Shown here: positions 37,191 to 47,554 of the stretch, in pieces
How positions within the stretch are numbered: the stretch's first letter is position 1
Layout of the letters: every line of letters begins with the position of its first letter
DNA from: Actinomadura luteofluorescens
Lineage (GTDB): Bacteria > Actinomycetota > Actinomycetes > Streptosporangiales > Streptosporangiaceae
Direction of reading: 5' to 3'
Assembly (NCBI RefSeq): GCF_013409365.1
Contig: NZ_JACCBA010000001.1
Location: 3,286,001 to 3,350,000 of the forward strand
DNA length: 64,000 nt
Made by a program: the position numbers and the translations under genes
Notes under the pieces: model-generated
The model's database searches: none
What the model saw: the letters and a program-made list of their open reading frames with translations, nothing else
What the model was told of the DNA's origin: nothing

Positions 37191-37892
37191 TCAGCGCCTG
37201 CTGACGAAGACGTGCTCGGCGATGCCGCGTGAGAGTTCCGTCGCGGGACTGTCGTCCTCGTCGTCACCGATCACCCGTACCCCGTCGTCGGTCGCCCGGA
37301 GAATCACCTCTCGTCCCGGTTGTATCCCTATCTGCTTGAGTCTAAGCATCAGGTCGCTGTCGCTCTGCACCTGCTCGCTGATCCGCCGGATCACCGCGCC
37401 CGCGCCCTGGGGGCTCGCCACCGCGGTCATCACCGCCAGCGGCGCCTCGTCGGCGTCGTCGCCGTGCCCGCCGAGCTCGTCCAGACCGGGGATCGGGTTG
37501 CCGTGCGGGCAGGTGGTCGGGTTGTCCAGCAGCGCGACCAGGCGGCGCTCGACGTCCTCCGACATCACGTGCTCCCACCGGCACGCCTCGATGTGGACGT
37601 CCTCCCAGGGCAGTCCGATGACGTTGACCAGGAGGCATTCGGCGAGGCGGTGCTTGCGCATGACGCGCGTGGCGAGACCGCGCCCGCTGTCGGTCAGCTC
37701 GAGGTGCCGGTCGCCCTCGACCCGCAGGAGCCCGTCGCGCTCCATGCGCGCGACCGTCTGGCTCACCGTCGGACCGCTCTGGGAGAGCCGCTCGGCGATG
37801 CGCGCGCGAAGGGGGATGATCCCCTCCTCCTCCAGCTCGAAGACCGTCCGGAGATACATCTCCGTGGTATCGATCAGGCCGTGTGAGGTCAC
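37191..37892 (-). CDS. ideR: Iron-dependent repressor IdeR/DtxR
   Basis: A 233-residue Fe(II)-dependent global repressor of iron uptake. The N-terminal winged helix is followed by a dimerisation and metal domain. Metal ligands match IdeR with an offset of two: site 2 Met12, Cys104, Glu107, His108; site 1 His81, Glu85, His100. A C-terminal FeoA/SH3-like domain is present ([20 protein letters not shown]). GTG start 37892 with GGAGGGAG ahead; an open frame upstream is not similar. The 186 bases beyond its stop hold nothing that I recognise. Confidence 0.93.
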   Translation of the reverse strand: MTSHGLIDTTEMYLRTVFELEEEGIIPLRARIAERLSQSGPTVSQTVARMERDGLLRVEGDRHLELTDSGRGLATRVMRKHRLAECLLVNVIGLPWEDVHIEACRWEHVMSEDVERRLVALLDNPTTCPHGNPIPGLDELGGHGDDADEAPLAVMTAVASPQGAGAVIRRISEQVQSDSDLMLRLKQIGIQPGREVILRATDDGVRVIGDDEDDSPATELSRGIAEHVFVSRR

Positions 37893-37991
37893 AGCTCCCT
37901 CCAGTCTTATGGGCAAGAGTCTACTTGCTCGGGCCCCACATCGCCGGGCCCTGCGAATATCCCCCTGAAGCCGGGTACGGGGAAACGCGAG

Positions 37992-38696
37992 ATGAACGCG
38001 AAACCTTCCCCTGACGCGGAACCTTTCCTGCCCGGGACGCCCGAGGAACGGGCCGACCTGGAGGCGCTGCGCCGTGCCGCGGCCGACTGCCGGGGCTGCG
38101 GGCTCTACCGGGACGCCACTCGGACGGTCTTCGGTGAGGGCTCCCCTGACGGGCGGATGCTGCTCATCGGCGAGCAGCCCGGTGACCAGGAGGACCGCGC
38201 GGGACGTCCGTTCGTCGGCCCCGCGGGGCGCGTCCTCGACCGGGCGCTGGAGGAGGCCGGGATCGAGCGCGGCGACGTCTACGTCACCAACGCCGTCAAG
38301 CACTTCAAGTTCAAGCGACAGGTGGGCGGCAAGCGGCGCATCCACGAGCCGCCGAACGCCGGCGAGATGCGGGCGTGCCGCCCCTGGCTCCTCGCGGAGC
38401 TGCGGCTCCTGGACCCGGCCGTCGTCGTGGCGCTGGGGGCGACGGCGGGCAGGGCGCTGCTCGGCTCGTCGTTCCGGGTGACCCGGCAGCGCGGGCGGCT
38501 GCTCCCGATGCCCGGACTGGAGACGATCGGCACCCCGGCCGCCGCGCGGGAGATCGCCGACGAGCCGCCCGGCGAGGGCGTCGCGCGCCTCCTCGCGACG
38601 ATCCATCCGTCGGCCGTCCTGCGCGCCGAGGACCGCGAGGTCGTCTACCAGGGCCTGCTGGACGATCTGAGGATCGCCGCCTCGGCCCTCGGCTGA
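37992..38696 (+). CDS. udgX: UdgX-type uracil-DNA glycosylase
   Basis: A 234-residue Fe-S uracil-DNA glycosylase of the UdgX group. The active-site [20 protein letters not shown] is at 60-79, and the diagnostic KRRIH loop at 114-118 ends in His118, the residue that in studied UdgX forms a covalent bond with DNA after uracil removal. Cys33, Cys36 and Cys129 fit three Fe-S ligands. His104 (NAVKHF) stands where family 4 enzymes have the fourth Cys. The late IHPSAVLR motif is present. GGGGAAA precedes the ATG. Repairs uracil in DNA; shares the intergenic region with divergent ideR. Confidence 0.93.
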   Translation: MNAKPSPDAEPFLPGTPEERADLEALRRAAADCRGCGLYRDATRTVFGEGSPDGRMLLIGEQPGDQEDRAGRPFVGPAGRVLDRALEEAGIERGDVYVTNAVKHFKFKRQVGGKRRIHEPPNAGEMRACRPWLLAELRLLDPAVVVALGATAGRALLGSSFRVTRQRGRLLPMPGLETIGTPAAAREIADEPPGEGVARLLATIHPSAVLRAEDREVVYQGLLDDLRIAASALG

Positions 38697-38703
38697 CGGC
38701 GGC

Positions 38704-39999
38704 TCAGTCCTCCACCGGCACCGGCCCCGCTTGGACGGTCTCGGCGGTGCGGGTGTCGTAGCGGAGGAGTGCGGGGACGGCGAACCCCGCCGCGATGACC
38801 AGCGCGGCGCAGGCCAGGCCACCGCCGACCCAGGAGGCGGTCGCCCCCACGGCGCTCGCGGTCGCCCCCGCCCGGACGTCCCCGAGCCGGGGGCCGCCCG
38901 CGACGACGACGGTGAAGACGCCCTGGAGCCGTCCACGCATCCGGTCGGGGGCGTACGTCTGGAGCATGGACTGGCGGAAGACCGACGACACCAGGTCGGC
39001 CGCGCCTCCGACGGCGAGCAGGACGACCGCGAGCCAGAGGCGGCCGGCCAGCCCGGCGCCCGCGACGGCGAGCCCCCAGACGGCGATGGACGCCACGAGC
39101 GCGATCCCCTGCCGGTGGATCCGCCCGATCCAGCCGGACGACAGCCCGCCGAGGAACGCGCCGACCGCGATCGCGGCGAACAGGTAGCCGACCGCGCCCT
39201 CGCCGCCGAACCGGGTCTCGGCCGCCTCGGGGAAGAGGGCGCGCGGCATGGCGACCGCCATCGCGATGACGTCCACCGCGAACGACATCAGGAGCACCGG
39301 CTGCGTGGCCAGGTAGCGGAGCCCGTCGAAGACCGACCGCAGGCCGGGCGTGCCGGTGATGTCGCCGAGCGGCGGGATCGGCGGGAGCCGGAGCGCCGCG
39401 TACAGCACGACGGTGAACAGCACCGCGTCGAGCGCGTAGGCCGCCGCGTAGTGCCAGTGGGCCAGCAGGACGCCGGCGAACAGCGGCCCGGACAGCATCC
39501 CGAACTGGCTCGCGGTGAAGTTGAGGGTGTTGGCGGCCGGGACGAGCGGCCGGTCGATCAGCCGGGGGATGATCGCGCTGCGGGTGGGCGAGGACACCGC
39601 GAACCCGACCGCCTGGACCGCCACCACGCCCATGATCAGCGCGAGGCTGCCGACGTCCAGCAGAGCCTGGACGAGCAGCAGCAGCGTCGCCGCCCACATG
39701 ACGCAGGACGAGACGAACAGCAGCCTGCGGCGGTCCATGTGGTCGGCCACCGCGCCGCCCCACAGCCCGAACACGATCAGCGGGACGAGGTTGGCGACGC
39801 CGAGGGCGCCCACCCAGAACGACGAGCGGGTCATGTCGTAGACCTGGACGGGGACGGCGACGGCGGTGACCTGGAACCCGACGAACGACACGCCCTGCCC
39901 CAGCCACAGCCGCCGGTAGGCCGGGTGGCCCAGCGGCCGGGTGTCGATCGCGAGCCCCCGCAGGCGCCTGCGGCGGACCGTTCCAACCGGCGGTGTCAC
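38704..39999 (-). CDS. MFS transporter (MFS_3-like)
   Basis: A 431-residue, about 12-helix transporter. Visible markers are [32 protein letters not shown] near the start, motif [15 protein letters not shown] and the [20 protein letters not shown] segment late. This pattern is shared with the EntS-like/MFS_3 group. GTG start 39999 overlaps the pdxH stop (GTGA), so it is coupled to pdxH. Substrate unknown. Link to vitamin B6 is possible but unsupported. Confidence 0.82.
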   Translation of the reverse strand: MTPPVGTVRRRRLRGLAIDTRPLGHPAYRRLWLGQGVSFVGFQVTAVAVPVQVYDMTRSSFWVGALGVANLVPLIVFGLWGGAVADHMDRRRLLFVSSCVMWAATLLLLVQALLDVGSLALIMGVVAVQAVGFAVSSPTRSAIIPRLIDRPLVPAANTLNFTASQFGMLSGPLFAGVLLAHWHYAAAYALDAVLFTVVLYAALRLPPIPPLGDITGTPGLRSVFDGLRYLATQPVLLMSFAVDVIAMAVAMPRALFPEAAETRFGGEGAVGYLFAAIAVGAFLGGLSSGWIGRIHRQGIALVASIAVWGLAVAGAGLAGRLWLAVVLLAVGGAADLVSSVFRQSMLQTYAPDRMRGRLQGVFTVVVAGGPRLGDVRAGATASAVGATASWVGGGLACAALVIAAGFAVPALLRYDTRTAETVQAGPVPVED

Positions 40000-40703
40000 G
40001 GAGCCAGTCTCTCCACCGCCCATCCCTCCGCGTCCCCGGGGGCCGCCCGCCGGTAGCGGATCCGGTCGTGGAGCCGGTCGCGGCGGCCCTGCCAGAACTC
40101 GATCGACTCGGGCACGACGCGGTAGCCGCCCCAGAAGTCCGGCAGCGGGACGGCGCCGGCCGTGTCCCCCTCCGGCGCCCCGGCCTCTCCGGAGGCCGGA
40201 TCCGGCCAGCGCTCGGCCGCCTCGGCGTAGCGGCGCTCCAGCACCTCGCGCCCCGGGATGACGCCCGACTGGTCCTCGCTGGCCCACGCGCCGATCCGGG
40301 ACCCGTACGGGCGGGTCCGGAAGTAGGCGGCCGTCTCCTCGCGCGGGAGCTCGTGCACCGGTCCCGCGACCCGCACCTGCCGGTACAGGGGATGCCACGG
40401 GAACACCAGCGCCGCGCGCGGGTTCTCCGCGAGGTCGCGGCCCTTGTGGGAGGTCAGGTTCGTGAAGAACCGGAATCCCTGCGGCCCGTAGCCCTTGAGC
40501 AGGACCGTCCGGGCGCTCGGGACCCCGTCGGCGGAGGCCGTCGCGAGGATCATCGCGTTCGGCTCGGCCAGCCCGGAGGCGTGCACCTCGGCGAACCAGG
40601 CGGCGAACAGGGCGAGTGGTTCGGCGGGGAGCGCCGACTCGGACAATTCGCCCACCTCGTAGGATCTGCGGAGCCGTGCGGGGTCCGGCGTTGGGGAATC
40701 CAC
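39996..40703 (-). CDS. pdxH: Pyridoxamine/pyridoxine 5'-phosphate oxidase
   Basis: FMN-dependent enzyme that makes pyridoxal 5'-phosphate. 235 residues from the GTG at 40703, chosen for the GAGAGG nine bases ahead; a GTG at 40721 is possible. Family motifs: LRRSYEVGELSES at the N-terminus, ARTVLLKGYGPQGFRFFTNLTSHKGRDLAENP, VRVAGPVHEL and the C-terminal FWQGRRDRLHDRIRYRR. It is divergent from citrate synthase, a neighbourhood seen in other actinomycetes. Confidence 0.93.
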   Translation of the reverse strand: MDSPTPDPARLRRSYEVGELSESALPAEPLALFAAWFAEVHASGLAEPNAMILATASADGVPSARTVLLKGYGPQGFRFFTNLTSHKGRDLAENPRAALVFPWHPLYRQVRVAGPVHELPREETAAYFRTRPYGSRIGAWASEDQSGVIPGREVLERRYAEAAERWPDPASGEAGAPEGDTAGAVPLPDFWGGYRVVPESIEFWQGRRDRLHDRIRYRRAAPGDAEGWAVERLAP

Positions 40704-40830
40704 AGCGTCAGAGCCTCTCACTTCCGGGCCCTGTGCAACTTGCAGGACCCCGGGGTACTGGTCAGTAAGGCGGGCAGGGTTCAATGGCACGGCACCGCCT
40801 TATCACACGGGACGAAAGGCAGGACGACAC

Positions 40831-41943
40831 ATGTCCGACTTCAAACCCGGTCTCGAAGGAGTCGTCGCCTTCGAGACGGAGATCGCGGAACCGGACAAGG
40901 AGGGCGGCGCCCTCCGCTACCGGGGCGTCGACATCGAGGAACTCGTCGGGCGTGTCTCCTTCGGCGACGCCTGGGGCCTCCTCGTGGACGACAGCTTCAC
41001 CCCGGGCCTGGCCCCCGCCGACCCGCACCTGCTCCCGGTCACCTCCGGCGACGTGCGGGTCGACGTGCAGAGCTCCCTCCCCACCCTCGCCACCGCGTAC
41101 GGGATGAGGCCGCTGCTCGACATCTCCGACGAGGAGGCCCGCGCCGACCTCGCCCGCGTGTCGGTGACGGCGCTGTCGTTCGTGGCGCAGTCCGCGCGGG
41201 GCGTCGGCAAGCCGATGGTCCCGCAGGACCGGATCGACGAGTCCGGAACCATCACCGAGCGGTTCATGGTCCGCTGGCGCGGTGAGCCCGACCCCAAGCA
41301 CGTCCGGGCCATCGACGCGTACTGGGTCTCGGCCGCCGAGCACGGCATGAACGCCTCCACCTTCACCGCGCGCGTCATCGCCTCCACCGGCGCGGACGTC
41401 GCGGCCAGCATGTCCGGCGCGATCGGCGCCATGTCGGGGCCCCTGCACGGCGGCGCCCCCGCCCGCGTCCTGCCGATGATCGAGAAGGTCGAGCAGCTCG
41501 GCGACGCCCGCAAGGTCGTCACCGACATCCTCGACTCCGGCGACCGGCTGATGGGCTTCGGGCACCGCGTGTACCGCGCCGAGGACCCGCGCGCCCGCGT
41601 GCTGCGCCGCACCGCCAAGGAACTGGGCGCGCCCCGCTTCGAGGCCGCCAAGGCCCTGGAGGACGCGGCCCTGGCCGAGCTGCGCGAGCGCCGCCCGGAC
41701 CGTCCGATCGAGACGAACGTCGAGTTCTGGGCCGCGGTCATCCTCGACTTCGCCGAGGTCCCGACCTCGATGATGCCCGCGATGTTCACCTGCGGCCGCA
41801 CCGCCGGGTGGGCGGCGCACATCCTGGAGCAGAAGCGCACCGGCCGCCTCGTCCGGCCGAGCGCCCGCTACACCGGCCCCGGCACCCGCTCCCTCGACGA
41901 GGTCGCCGGCGCGGCGGAGGTCCTCAAGCGCCAGGGCGGCTGA
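40831..41943 (+). CDS. citA: Citrate synthase 2
   Basis: A 370-residue citrate synthase condensing acetyl-CoA and oxaloacetate. Catalytic residues are His206 (GPLHGGAPARV), His245 (GFGHRVYR) and Asp306 (VILDFAEV); His171 (EHGMNAST) lies in the oxaloacetate site. The short length and N-terminus FKPGLEGVVAFETEIAEPD are typical of the actinobacterial citrate synthase 2 type, which may also accept propionyl-CoA. GAAAGG precedes the ATG. A terminator follows. Confidence 0.92.
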   Translation: MSDFKPGLEGVVAFETEIAEPDKEGGALRYRGVDIEELVGRVSFGDAWGLLVDDSFTPGLAPADPHLLPVTSGDVRVDVQSSLPTLATAYGMRPLLDISDEEARADLARVSVTALSFVAQSARGVGKPMVPQDRIDESGTITERFMVRWRGEPDPKHVRAIDAYWVSAAEHGMNASTFTARVIASTGADVAASMSGAIGAMSGPLHGGAPARVLPMIEKVEQLGDARKVVTDILDSGDRLMGFGHRVYRAEDPRARVLRRTAKELGAPRFEAAKALEDAALAELRERRPDRPIETNVEFWAAVILDFAEVPTSMMPAMFTCGRTAGWAAHILEQKRTGRLVRPSARYTGPGTRSLDEVAGAAEVLKRQGG

Positions 41944-41974
41944 TCCGGCCCGCCCCCCGCACCCGACGCGCCTG

Positions 41975-42002
41975 AGGCCCCCGGTCGAACCGGGGGCCTT
42001 TG
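41975..42002 (+). terminator. Terminator after citrate synthase
   Basis: A perfect 11-pair stem AGGCCCCCGGT with a three-base loop is followed by a short T-rich end. It lies between convergent genes. Confidence 0.8.
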
Positions 42003-42013
42003 CCGTGCCCGGG

Positions 42014-44902
42014 TCACTTCTCCGGGGCGCCCGCCCCCTCGTCCTCCGGCGGGCAGTCGGCGCCGCCCGGGCCGCCGGGGACGAGGCGGCCGCACACCTG
42101 CGTGACCTGCGTCGTCCCGTCCCGCTGGATCGTCGCGAGGATCACCGGCCGGTCGACCACCTGGTGGCCGCCGCTGCGGGGACCGAACCGCAGCGCGCCG
42201 CTCGCTCCCTTGGGCAGGACGTCGTGGTCGGGGTCGTTGAGCGCGGCGAACACCGAGCCCGCCGACGGCAGCGCCCTCTCCTGCCAGTACACCCTGCTCG
42301 CCACGGTCGCCAGGAGGGTCGCCGCGTCGTAGCTCACGGCGGCGCGGGTGATGGACGGCCGCTGCCCGGACGCGTCGTCGTCGTCGGTCATCTCCTTGAG
42401 GGCCGGGTCGTAGTCGGAGTAGAACGGCTGCAAGGGCTGGTCGCCGATCCAGCGCCGCGTCCACGCCTCCCGGGCGGCCAGCGGCGTGAAGTACAGGTCG
42501 AAGGTGCCCCTGCGGCCGAGCTCGCCGGCGTTGTCGCTGACGTACTTGGCGATCTCGTCGTCGGCCAGGACCAGCGGCTTCGGCTCCTTGGGGCAGAACA
42601 GCTCCAGCACGTTGATGAACGAGCGGAACTCGTCCGACCGCCCCGCGTAGTAGAACAGGTCGGGCTGCCGCTTCTGGCACACCTCCCTGACGGACTTGTT
42701 CAGCTCGCCCGGATCCCGGTACGGGCGCATTTGCGCCTTTCCCGGCCGGAACGACCGCTGGAAGTCGGCCGCCAGGTTCGCGCTGTAGACGTCGTCCTCG
42801 TCGCCGTCGTAGATGACGACCGCGTCGTCCGCCTTCCTGCCGCCGACGTCGCCGCGCCGCGCCCAGTACGCGGCGTGCCGGGCGGTCCGGGCGTTGGGGG
42901 ACGCGAGCCGGAAATAGTACGGCGAGTAGCCCGCGTCCCCTTCGAGCAGCGCCGTCCCGTCGAAGCTGTTGGCGGTGCCGATGAGGGGCAGCGCCGACTT
43001 GGCCAGCAGCTTGATCGCCTGCTGGGTCTGCCGGCGGCTCTGCTCGAACCCGATCACGGCGACGATGGTGCGGTCCTTCAGCGCCCGCGCGCGGATCTGC
43101 TCGGCGACGTCCTCGGCGTAGCGGAACTTGGCGCCCGCGTTGGCGACCAGCACCCGCAGCCGCAGGTCGTCCCCCTCGGCCGCGTCGTTGAACCGCTTCT
43201 GCGCCATCGCCAGCCCGATCAGCTCGCCCTGCACCCCCGCGAGCAGGTCGATCCGCTTGTTCTTGATCGCCGGGTCGGCGGTCACCGGGCCGAGGTAGAC
43301 CACGGTCGCGTACCGGGTGCCGGACTCCATCACGTGGTCGTTCAGCGACTCGATCTGGTGGAGGACCTTGTTGAGCCGGTTGTCGTTGTTCTTGCCGCCG
43401 GAGTCCTTGCCGAAGCGGTACGAGCCGTCGGTGATCCCGACGCACTCGCCGTTCTCCATCCGCCTGATGTCGAACGGCGAGCAGTACCGCTCCACCTGCA
43501 CGGAGATGACGGAGACGGACGCGGCGGCGACCGCGACCATGGCGATCCACGGCAGCGCCGGATGGGCGAGCCGGGGGCGGCGCCGCACCGGCCGCACCGG
43601 CGGCAGGTCGCCGCCGGGGTCGCGGGTGATGTCCACGCGCAGCTCGCGGCGCGAGCCGAGGGCGCCGAGGCGCCGCTGCTCGCGGGTGTAGCGGTCCCAC
43701 AGGCCGCGCGCGGCGATGACGCTCTGCGGCTCGTCCGACGCCACGTCCACCCGGACGGCCCGCGCGAGCCGCTCCAGCAGCCGGGGCCCGGACGGGTCGG
43801 CGCCCGCGGGGGCGGCCGGGTCGACCCCGGCGACGACGATGAGCGGATCGAACCCGGGCAGCCGCCCGCTCGCCTGGCCGTCGGCGCGGACCCGCTCGGC
43901 CAGCTCCACGAACGCCACCCCGGGGTGCCCGGCGGACAGGTGCTCGAAGATCAGCACCGGGTACCGGACCCGGGCCCACGCGGCCCGCCGGTAGTCGCGC
44001 CGGTAGTTGCGGCGCAGGTCCTCCAGGAACGCGGCGACCAGCAGCAGGTCGAGCTGCTCGCCGTGGTCGTCCGGCTCGACCGGGCGGGGGTCGAACACGC
44101 CGAGCGCGAACCCGAGGAAGCCGGTGGAGTCGCGGTCGACGTAGGGCTGGCGCAGGAACCAGCCGAACCGCCGCACCCCGTACCAGCCGCGAGTCCGGGC
44201 GACGATCTGGACGGTCACGAACGCCAGGCCGATGACGGCCGCGAACACCGCCGAGGCGAGGTCGAGCGCCGCCGCCGTCCCGGCGCTGATCAGCGCGACG
44301 ACCGCGATACCGATGGGAGCGATCTGCTCCAGGAAGGATAAGAAGGTGGCGCGCCTGCCGGGCACCTCTTCGAGGTCGCGCAGGACGTCCCGCCCGCGCC
44401 GCCGGATCACCCGGTTGAGCTCGCGGCGGCGCGCGTTCTCGTTGTCCCCGACCGGCGGGTGCGTCAGCCGCCTCACGAGCAGGTGGTTCTCGCGCTCGGA
44501 CGAGGACGCGCCGCGCGGCGGCGGGCGGTCGCCGGCCAGCCGGATCTCCCGCAGGTCGCGCAGCCACAGCGCCATCTCCAGCAGCGGGAACCGCAGCGCC
44601 GGCTCGCCCCGGGCGCGGCTGCTCGGCTGCGACAGCTCGCGCTTGGCCTCGCGCAGCACGCCCGCGACGTCGGAGGCGGGCGTGTCGGCGGCGATGTGCG
44701 ACACCGGGGCCCGCTCGTCCTCGCAGCGGGACTTGAGCATCTCGGCGGCGTGGGAGGCGGCGCGCTCCGGCCCGAGCAGCAGGAGCAGGGGGCGCAGCCG
44801 CTCCCGCCACCGCCACGCCGGCCGCTCCCGAAGGCGTTCGAACAGGTCGAGGACCCCGCGCAGCCGATCCTCGCTCAGGATCCGGTCGCCGTCGCCCGCC
44901 AT
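42014..44902 (-). CDS. Receptor-like membrane protein with degenerate NTPase-like module and extracytoplasmic periplasmic-binding-protein domain
   Basis: A 962-residue protein with no assigned function. Residues 38-60 (PLLLLLGPERAASHAAEML) look like a P-loop strand that has lost the GKT of Walker A. Two hydrophobic helices lie at about 192-213 and 214-236. A Walker B-like VLIFEH (316-321) and a strand LIVVAG (354-359) follow. A third membrane helix lies at about 450-470. Residues 530-945 outside the membrane resemble a type I (Leu/Ile/Val-type) binding protein: VVIYDGDEDDVYSANLAADF, DLFYYAGRSDEFRSF and AVSYDAATLLATV. I infer a ligand sensor coupled to a cytoplasmic pseudo-NTPase. No transporter genes are adjacent. 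Confidence 0.65.
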   Translation of the reverse strand: MAGDGDRILSEDRLRGVLDLFERLRERPAWRWRERLRPLLLLLGPERAASHAAEMLKSRCEDERAPVSHIAADTPASDVAGVLREAKRELSQPSSRARGEPALRFPLLEMALWLRDLREIRLAGDRPPPRGASSSERENHLLVRRLTHPPVGDNENARRRELNRVIRRRGRDVLRDLEEVPGRRATFLSFLEQIAPIGIAVVALISAGTAAALDLASAVFAAVIGLAFVTVQIVARTRGWYGVRRFGWFLRQPYVDRDSTGFLGFALGVFDPRPVEPDDHGEQLDLLLVAAFLEDLRRNYRRDYRRAAWARVRYPVLIFEHLSAGHPGVAFVELAERVRADGQASGRLPGFDPLIVVAGVDPAAPAGADPSGPRLLERLARAVRVDVASDEPQSVIAARGLWDRYTREQRRLGALGSRRELRVDITRDPGGDLPPVRPVRRRPRLAHPALPWIAMVAVAAASVSVISVQVERYCSPFDIRRMENGECVGITDGSYRFGKDSGGKNNDNRLNKVLHQIESLNDHVMESGTRYATVVYLGPVTADPAIKNKRIDLLAGVQGELIGLAMAQKRFNDAAEGDDLRLRVLVANAGAKFRYAEDVAEQIRARALKDRTIVAVIGFEQSRRQTQQAIKLLAKSALPLIGTANSFDGTALLEGDAGYSPYYFRLASPNARTARHAAYWARRGDVGGRKADDAVVIYDGDEDDVYSANLAADFQRSFRPGKAQMRPYRDPGELNKSVREVCQKRQPDLFYYAGRSDEFRSFINVLELFCPKEPKPLVLADDEIAKYVSDNAGELGRRGTFDLYFTPLAAREAWTRRWIGDQPLQPFYSDYDPALKEMTDDDDASGQRPSITRAAVSYDAATLLATVASRVYWQERALPSAGSVFAALNDPDHDVLPKGASGALRFGPRSGGHQVVDRPVILATIQRDGTTQVTQVCGRLVPGGPGGADCPPEDEGAGAPEK

Positions 44903-45034
44903 GCGCCACGCCTCATTTCCGTGTCTCGCCCGCCTCTGCCCGGCCGCTCCCCCGAGTCGCGCCTTCCGTGCCCGTTTCAGATTTGGACGCGGCGAAAGGC
45001 CGATCGGATCGAAACCTTTTACTGATCATGCGCC

Positions 45035-45047
45035 GGTTTCCGAAACC
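45035..45047. promoter_or_regulatory. Short palindrome in the divergent intergenic region
   Basis: GGTTTC-C-GAAACC is a perfect 6-1-6 inverted repeat, with another GAAACC about 25 bases upstream. It lies between the receptor-like gene and the small membrane-protein gene and could be an operator for either. Confidence 0.3.
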
Positions 45048-45063
45048 CGGCCACTTTGTCATC

Positions 45064-45450
45064 ATGGGCGCCATGAGAGAAGCCCCCGCCGGAGACGACG
45101 AACCGCTCGAGGGCGACATCGGCCCCGCGGCCGGCGCCGCGGCGGGCACGGTCGCGCGCCCCGCGGCCCCCGTTTCGGAGGCGGCGGAGGCGGCGCAGGC
45201 ACTGAGGCGGTTCGACGCGGAGCGTGAGGAGCGCCGCCGCGCCACCAACGCCGTCGCCGGGCGGATCGCCGTCGCGGTCGCCGCGCTCTTCCTGGCGTTC
45301 CTCACCTACGACTCCGCCACCACGGCCGTGGAGGCGCGCTCCAGGGGCGACGCCTGGATCTACCCTCCGGCCGTCGTCGGCGGCGCCTGTGCCGTCGGCC
45401 TGGTCGCCCTGCTGACCTGGGCCTGGCGCCGCCGGCGTCTCGGCATGTGA
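45064..45450 (+). CDS. Small membrane protein of unknown function
   Basis: A 128-residue protein from the ATG at 45064; ATGs at 45028 and 45073 are also possible and none has a clear ribosome site. The N-terminal half is Ala/Glu-rich and ends in a charged helix (RRFDAEREERRRATN). Two membrane segments follow (about 61-78 and 99-119) with a basic tail RRRRLGM. It is divergent from the receptor-like gene, so a functional link is possible. Confidence 0.5.
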   Translation: MGAMREAPAGDDEPLEGDIGPAAGAAAGTVARPAAPVSEAAEAAQALRRFDAEREERRRATNAVAGRIAVAVAALFLAFLTYDSATTAVEARSRGDAWIYPPAVVGGACAVGLVALLTWAWRRRRLGM

Positions 45451-45494
45451 ACTCGGCCCACGATCTCCACCGCAGGTCAGATAGCCTCGGGTGA

Positions 45495-46631
<1,137 letters not shown>

Positions 46632-46642
46632 GACGAGCCGGA

Positions 46643-46675
46643 GCCCTCGGGGGGCCACGCCGCTCCCCCGAGGGC
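46643..46675. terminator. Hairpin between convergent serC and amidotransferase-like gene
   Basis: An 11-pair stem GCCCTCGGGGG with an 11-base loop lies 11 bases after the serC stop. No T run. It can serve both strands. Confidence 0.65.
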
Positions 46676-46679
46676 CGGT

Positions 46680-47411
46680 TCAGGCGACGGTCAGCAGACC
46701 GCCGGTGCCGCCCGCCCGCTCCACCACGCGCTGGAGCAGGCCGGCGCGGTCCCCTTCGGCGCCGGCCGGCGTGAAGCACGTCCCGGCGTGCGGGCCCGTT
46801 CCGGTCTCCCGCGCCGCGGGCGCGAAGGCCGTCGCGAGGACCTCGGGCAGGTCGCGCCGCCCGGGGCGCCGCTCCATGCCGACCTTCAGGTAGGCGCCCT
46901 CGCGCAGCAGCACGACGGTGGCGAACCGGACCCGGGTGTGCCGCTCGACCTCCCGGAACCAGCGCGGCTCGGACGCCCAGTAGATGTTCTGGTCGGTGTC
47001 CACCGCCATGGTCAGCGGGCTGAGCGCCCCGCGCGCCAGGTGCACCTCGGTGGGGCGGTCGCGCTCGACCCACGCCAGCGCGCCCCGTCCGGCCAGGGCC
47101 TGGACGACCCCGATGATCTCGGCCGGGGAGCCCGGCGCCGCCCGGCGGGTGTGCCCGATGGCCACGGCGGCGCGGTCGAGCTCGGACAGGAGCTCCGGCC
47201 GCCAGACCCCCGAGAACCCGCCGCGCCCGCTCACCACCCGGCAGCCCGCGCCGCCGGCCCCGCCGAGCCCCGGCTGGGCGCCGAGCAGCGCCAGGCCGGC
47301 CGAGCCGGTCCCCCGCTCCTCGGCGAGCGCGCCCAGCATGACGAACACGTCCGACGCCCGACCCGGGTCGGCCGCGAACGGCGAGCGCACCATCCCGAAC
47401 AATCCGCACAT
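46680..47411 (-). CDS. Class II glutamine amidotransferase-like protein lacking the central glutaminase segment
   Basis: A 243-residue protein. Starting at the ATG at 47411 gives MCGLFGMVRSPF, with Cys2 as the N-terminal nucleophile after Met removal. It keeps EERGTGSAGLALLG and the AIGHTR motif, then jumps to a segment like the end of the glutaminase domain (ALAGRGALAWVERDRPTEVHLARGALSPLTMAVDTDQNIYWAS). The intervening region with the HNG and TDTE motifs, about 80 residues in GlmS-like relatives, is missing. No frameshift explains this. It may be inactive as a glutaminase. The ribosome site is poor and the start is preceded by a 34-base repeat. Confidence 0.7.
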   Translation of the reverse strand: MCGLFGMVRSPFAADPGRASDVFVMLGALAEERGTGSAGLALLGAQPGLGGAGGAGCRVVSGRGGFSGVWRPELLSELDRAAVAIGHTRRAAPGSPAEIIGVVQALAGRGALAWVERDRPTEVHLARGALSPLTMAVDTDQNIYWASEPRWFREVERHTRVRFATVVLLREGAYLKVGMERRPGRRDLPEVLATAFAPAARETGTGPHAGTCFTPAGAEGDRAGLLQRVVERAGGTGGLLTVA

Positions 47412-47414
47412 GCA

Positions 47415-47448
47415 GGATGAGATGCGGACCATGGGCGGACGGTTCGAG
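47415..47448. repeat. 34-base repeat, copy 1
   Basis: This matches 49096-49129 at 31 of 34 positions. It lies three bases upstream of the amidotransferase-like start codon on the minus strand. Confidence 0.8.
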
Positions 47449-47554
47449 GCCCCGTCCACCGGGCGTGACCTCCGGCGGCGGCCGCGGCCACGCCAGCCGG
47501 TGTACGGAAACCTGACCGTGTGAGTCGGATCAGTTGCGGAATGGCCCGCCTCGC

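Noticed and set aside
41868..44909. 1013-codon minus-strand frame overlapping the receptor-like gene
   Set aside because: It is in a different frame from the motif-bearing gene at 42014-44902 and consists of Arg/Ala/Pro-rich sequence.
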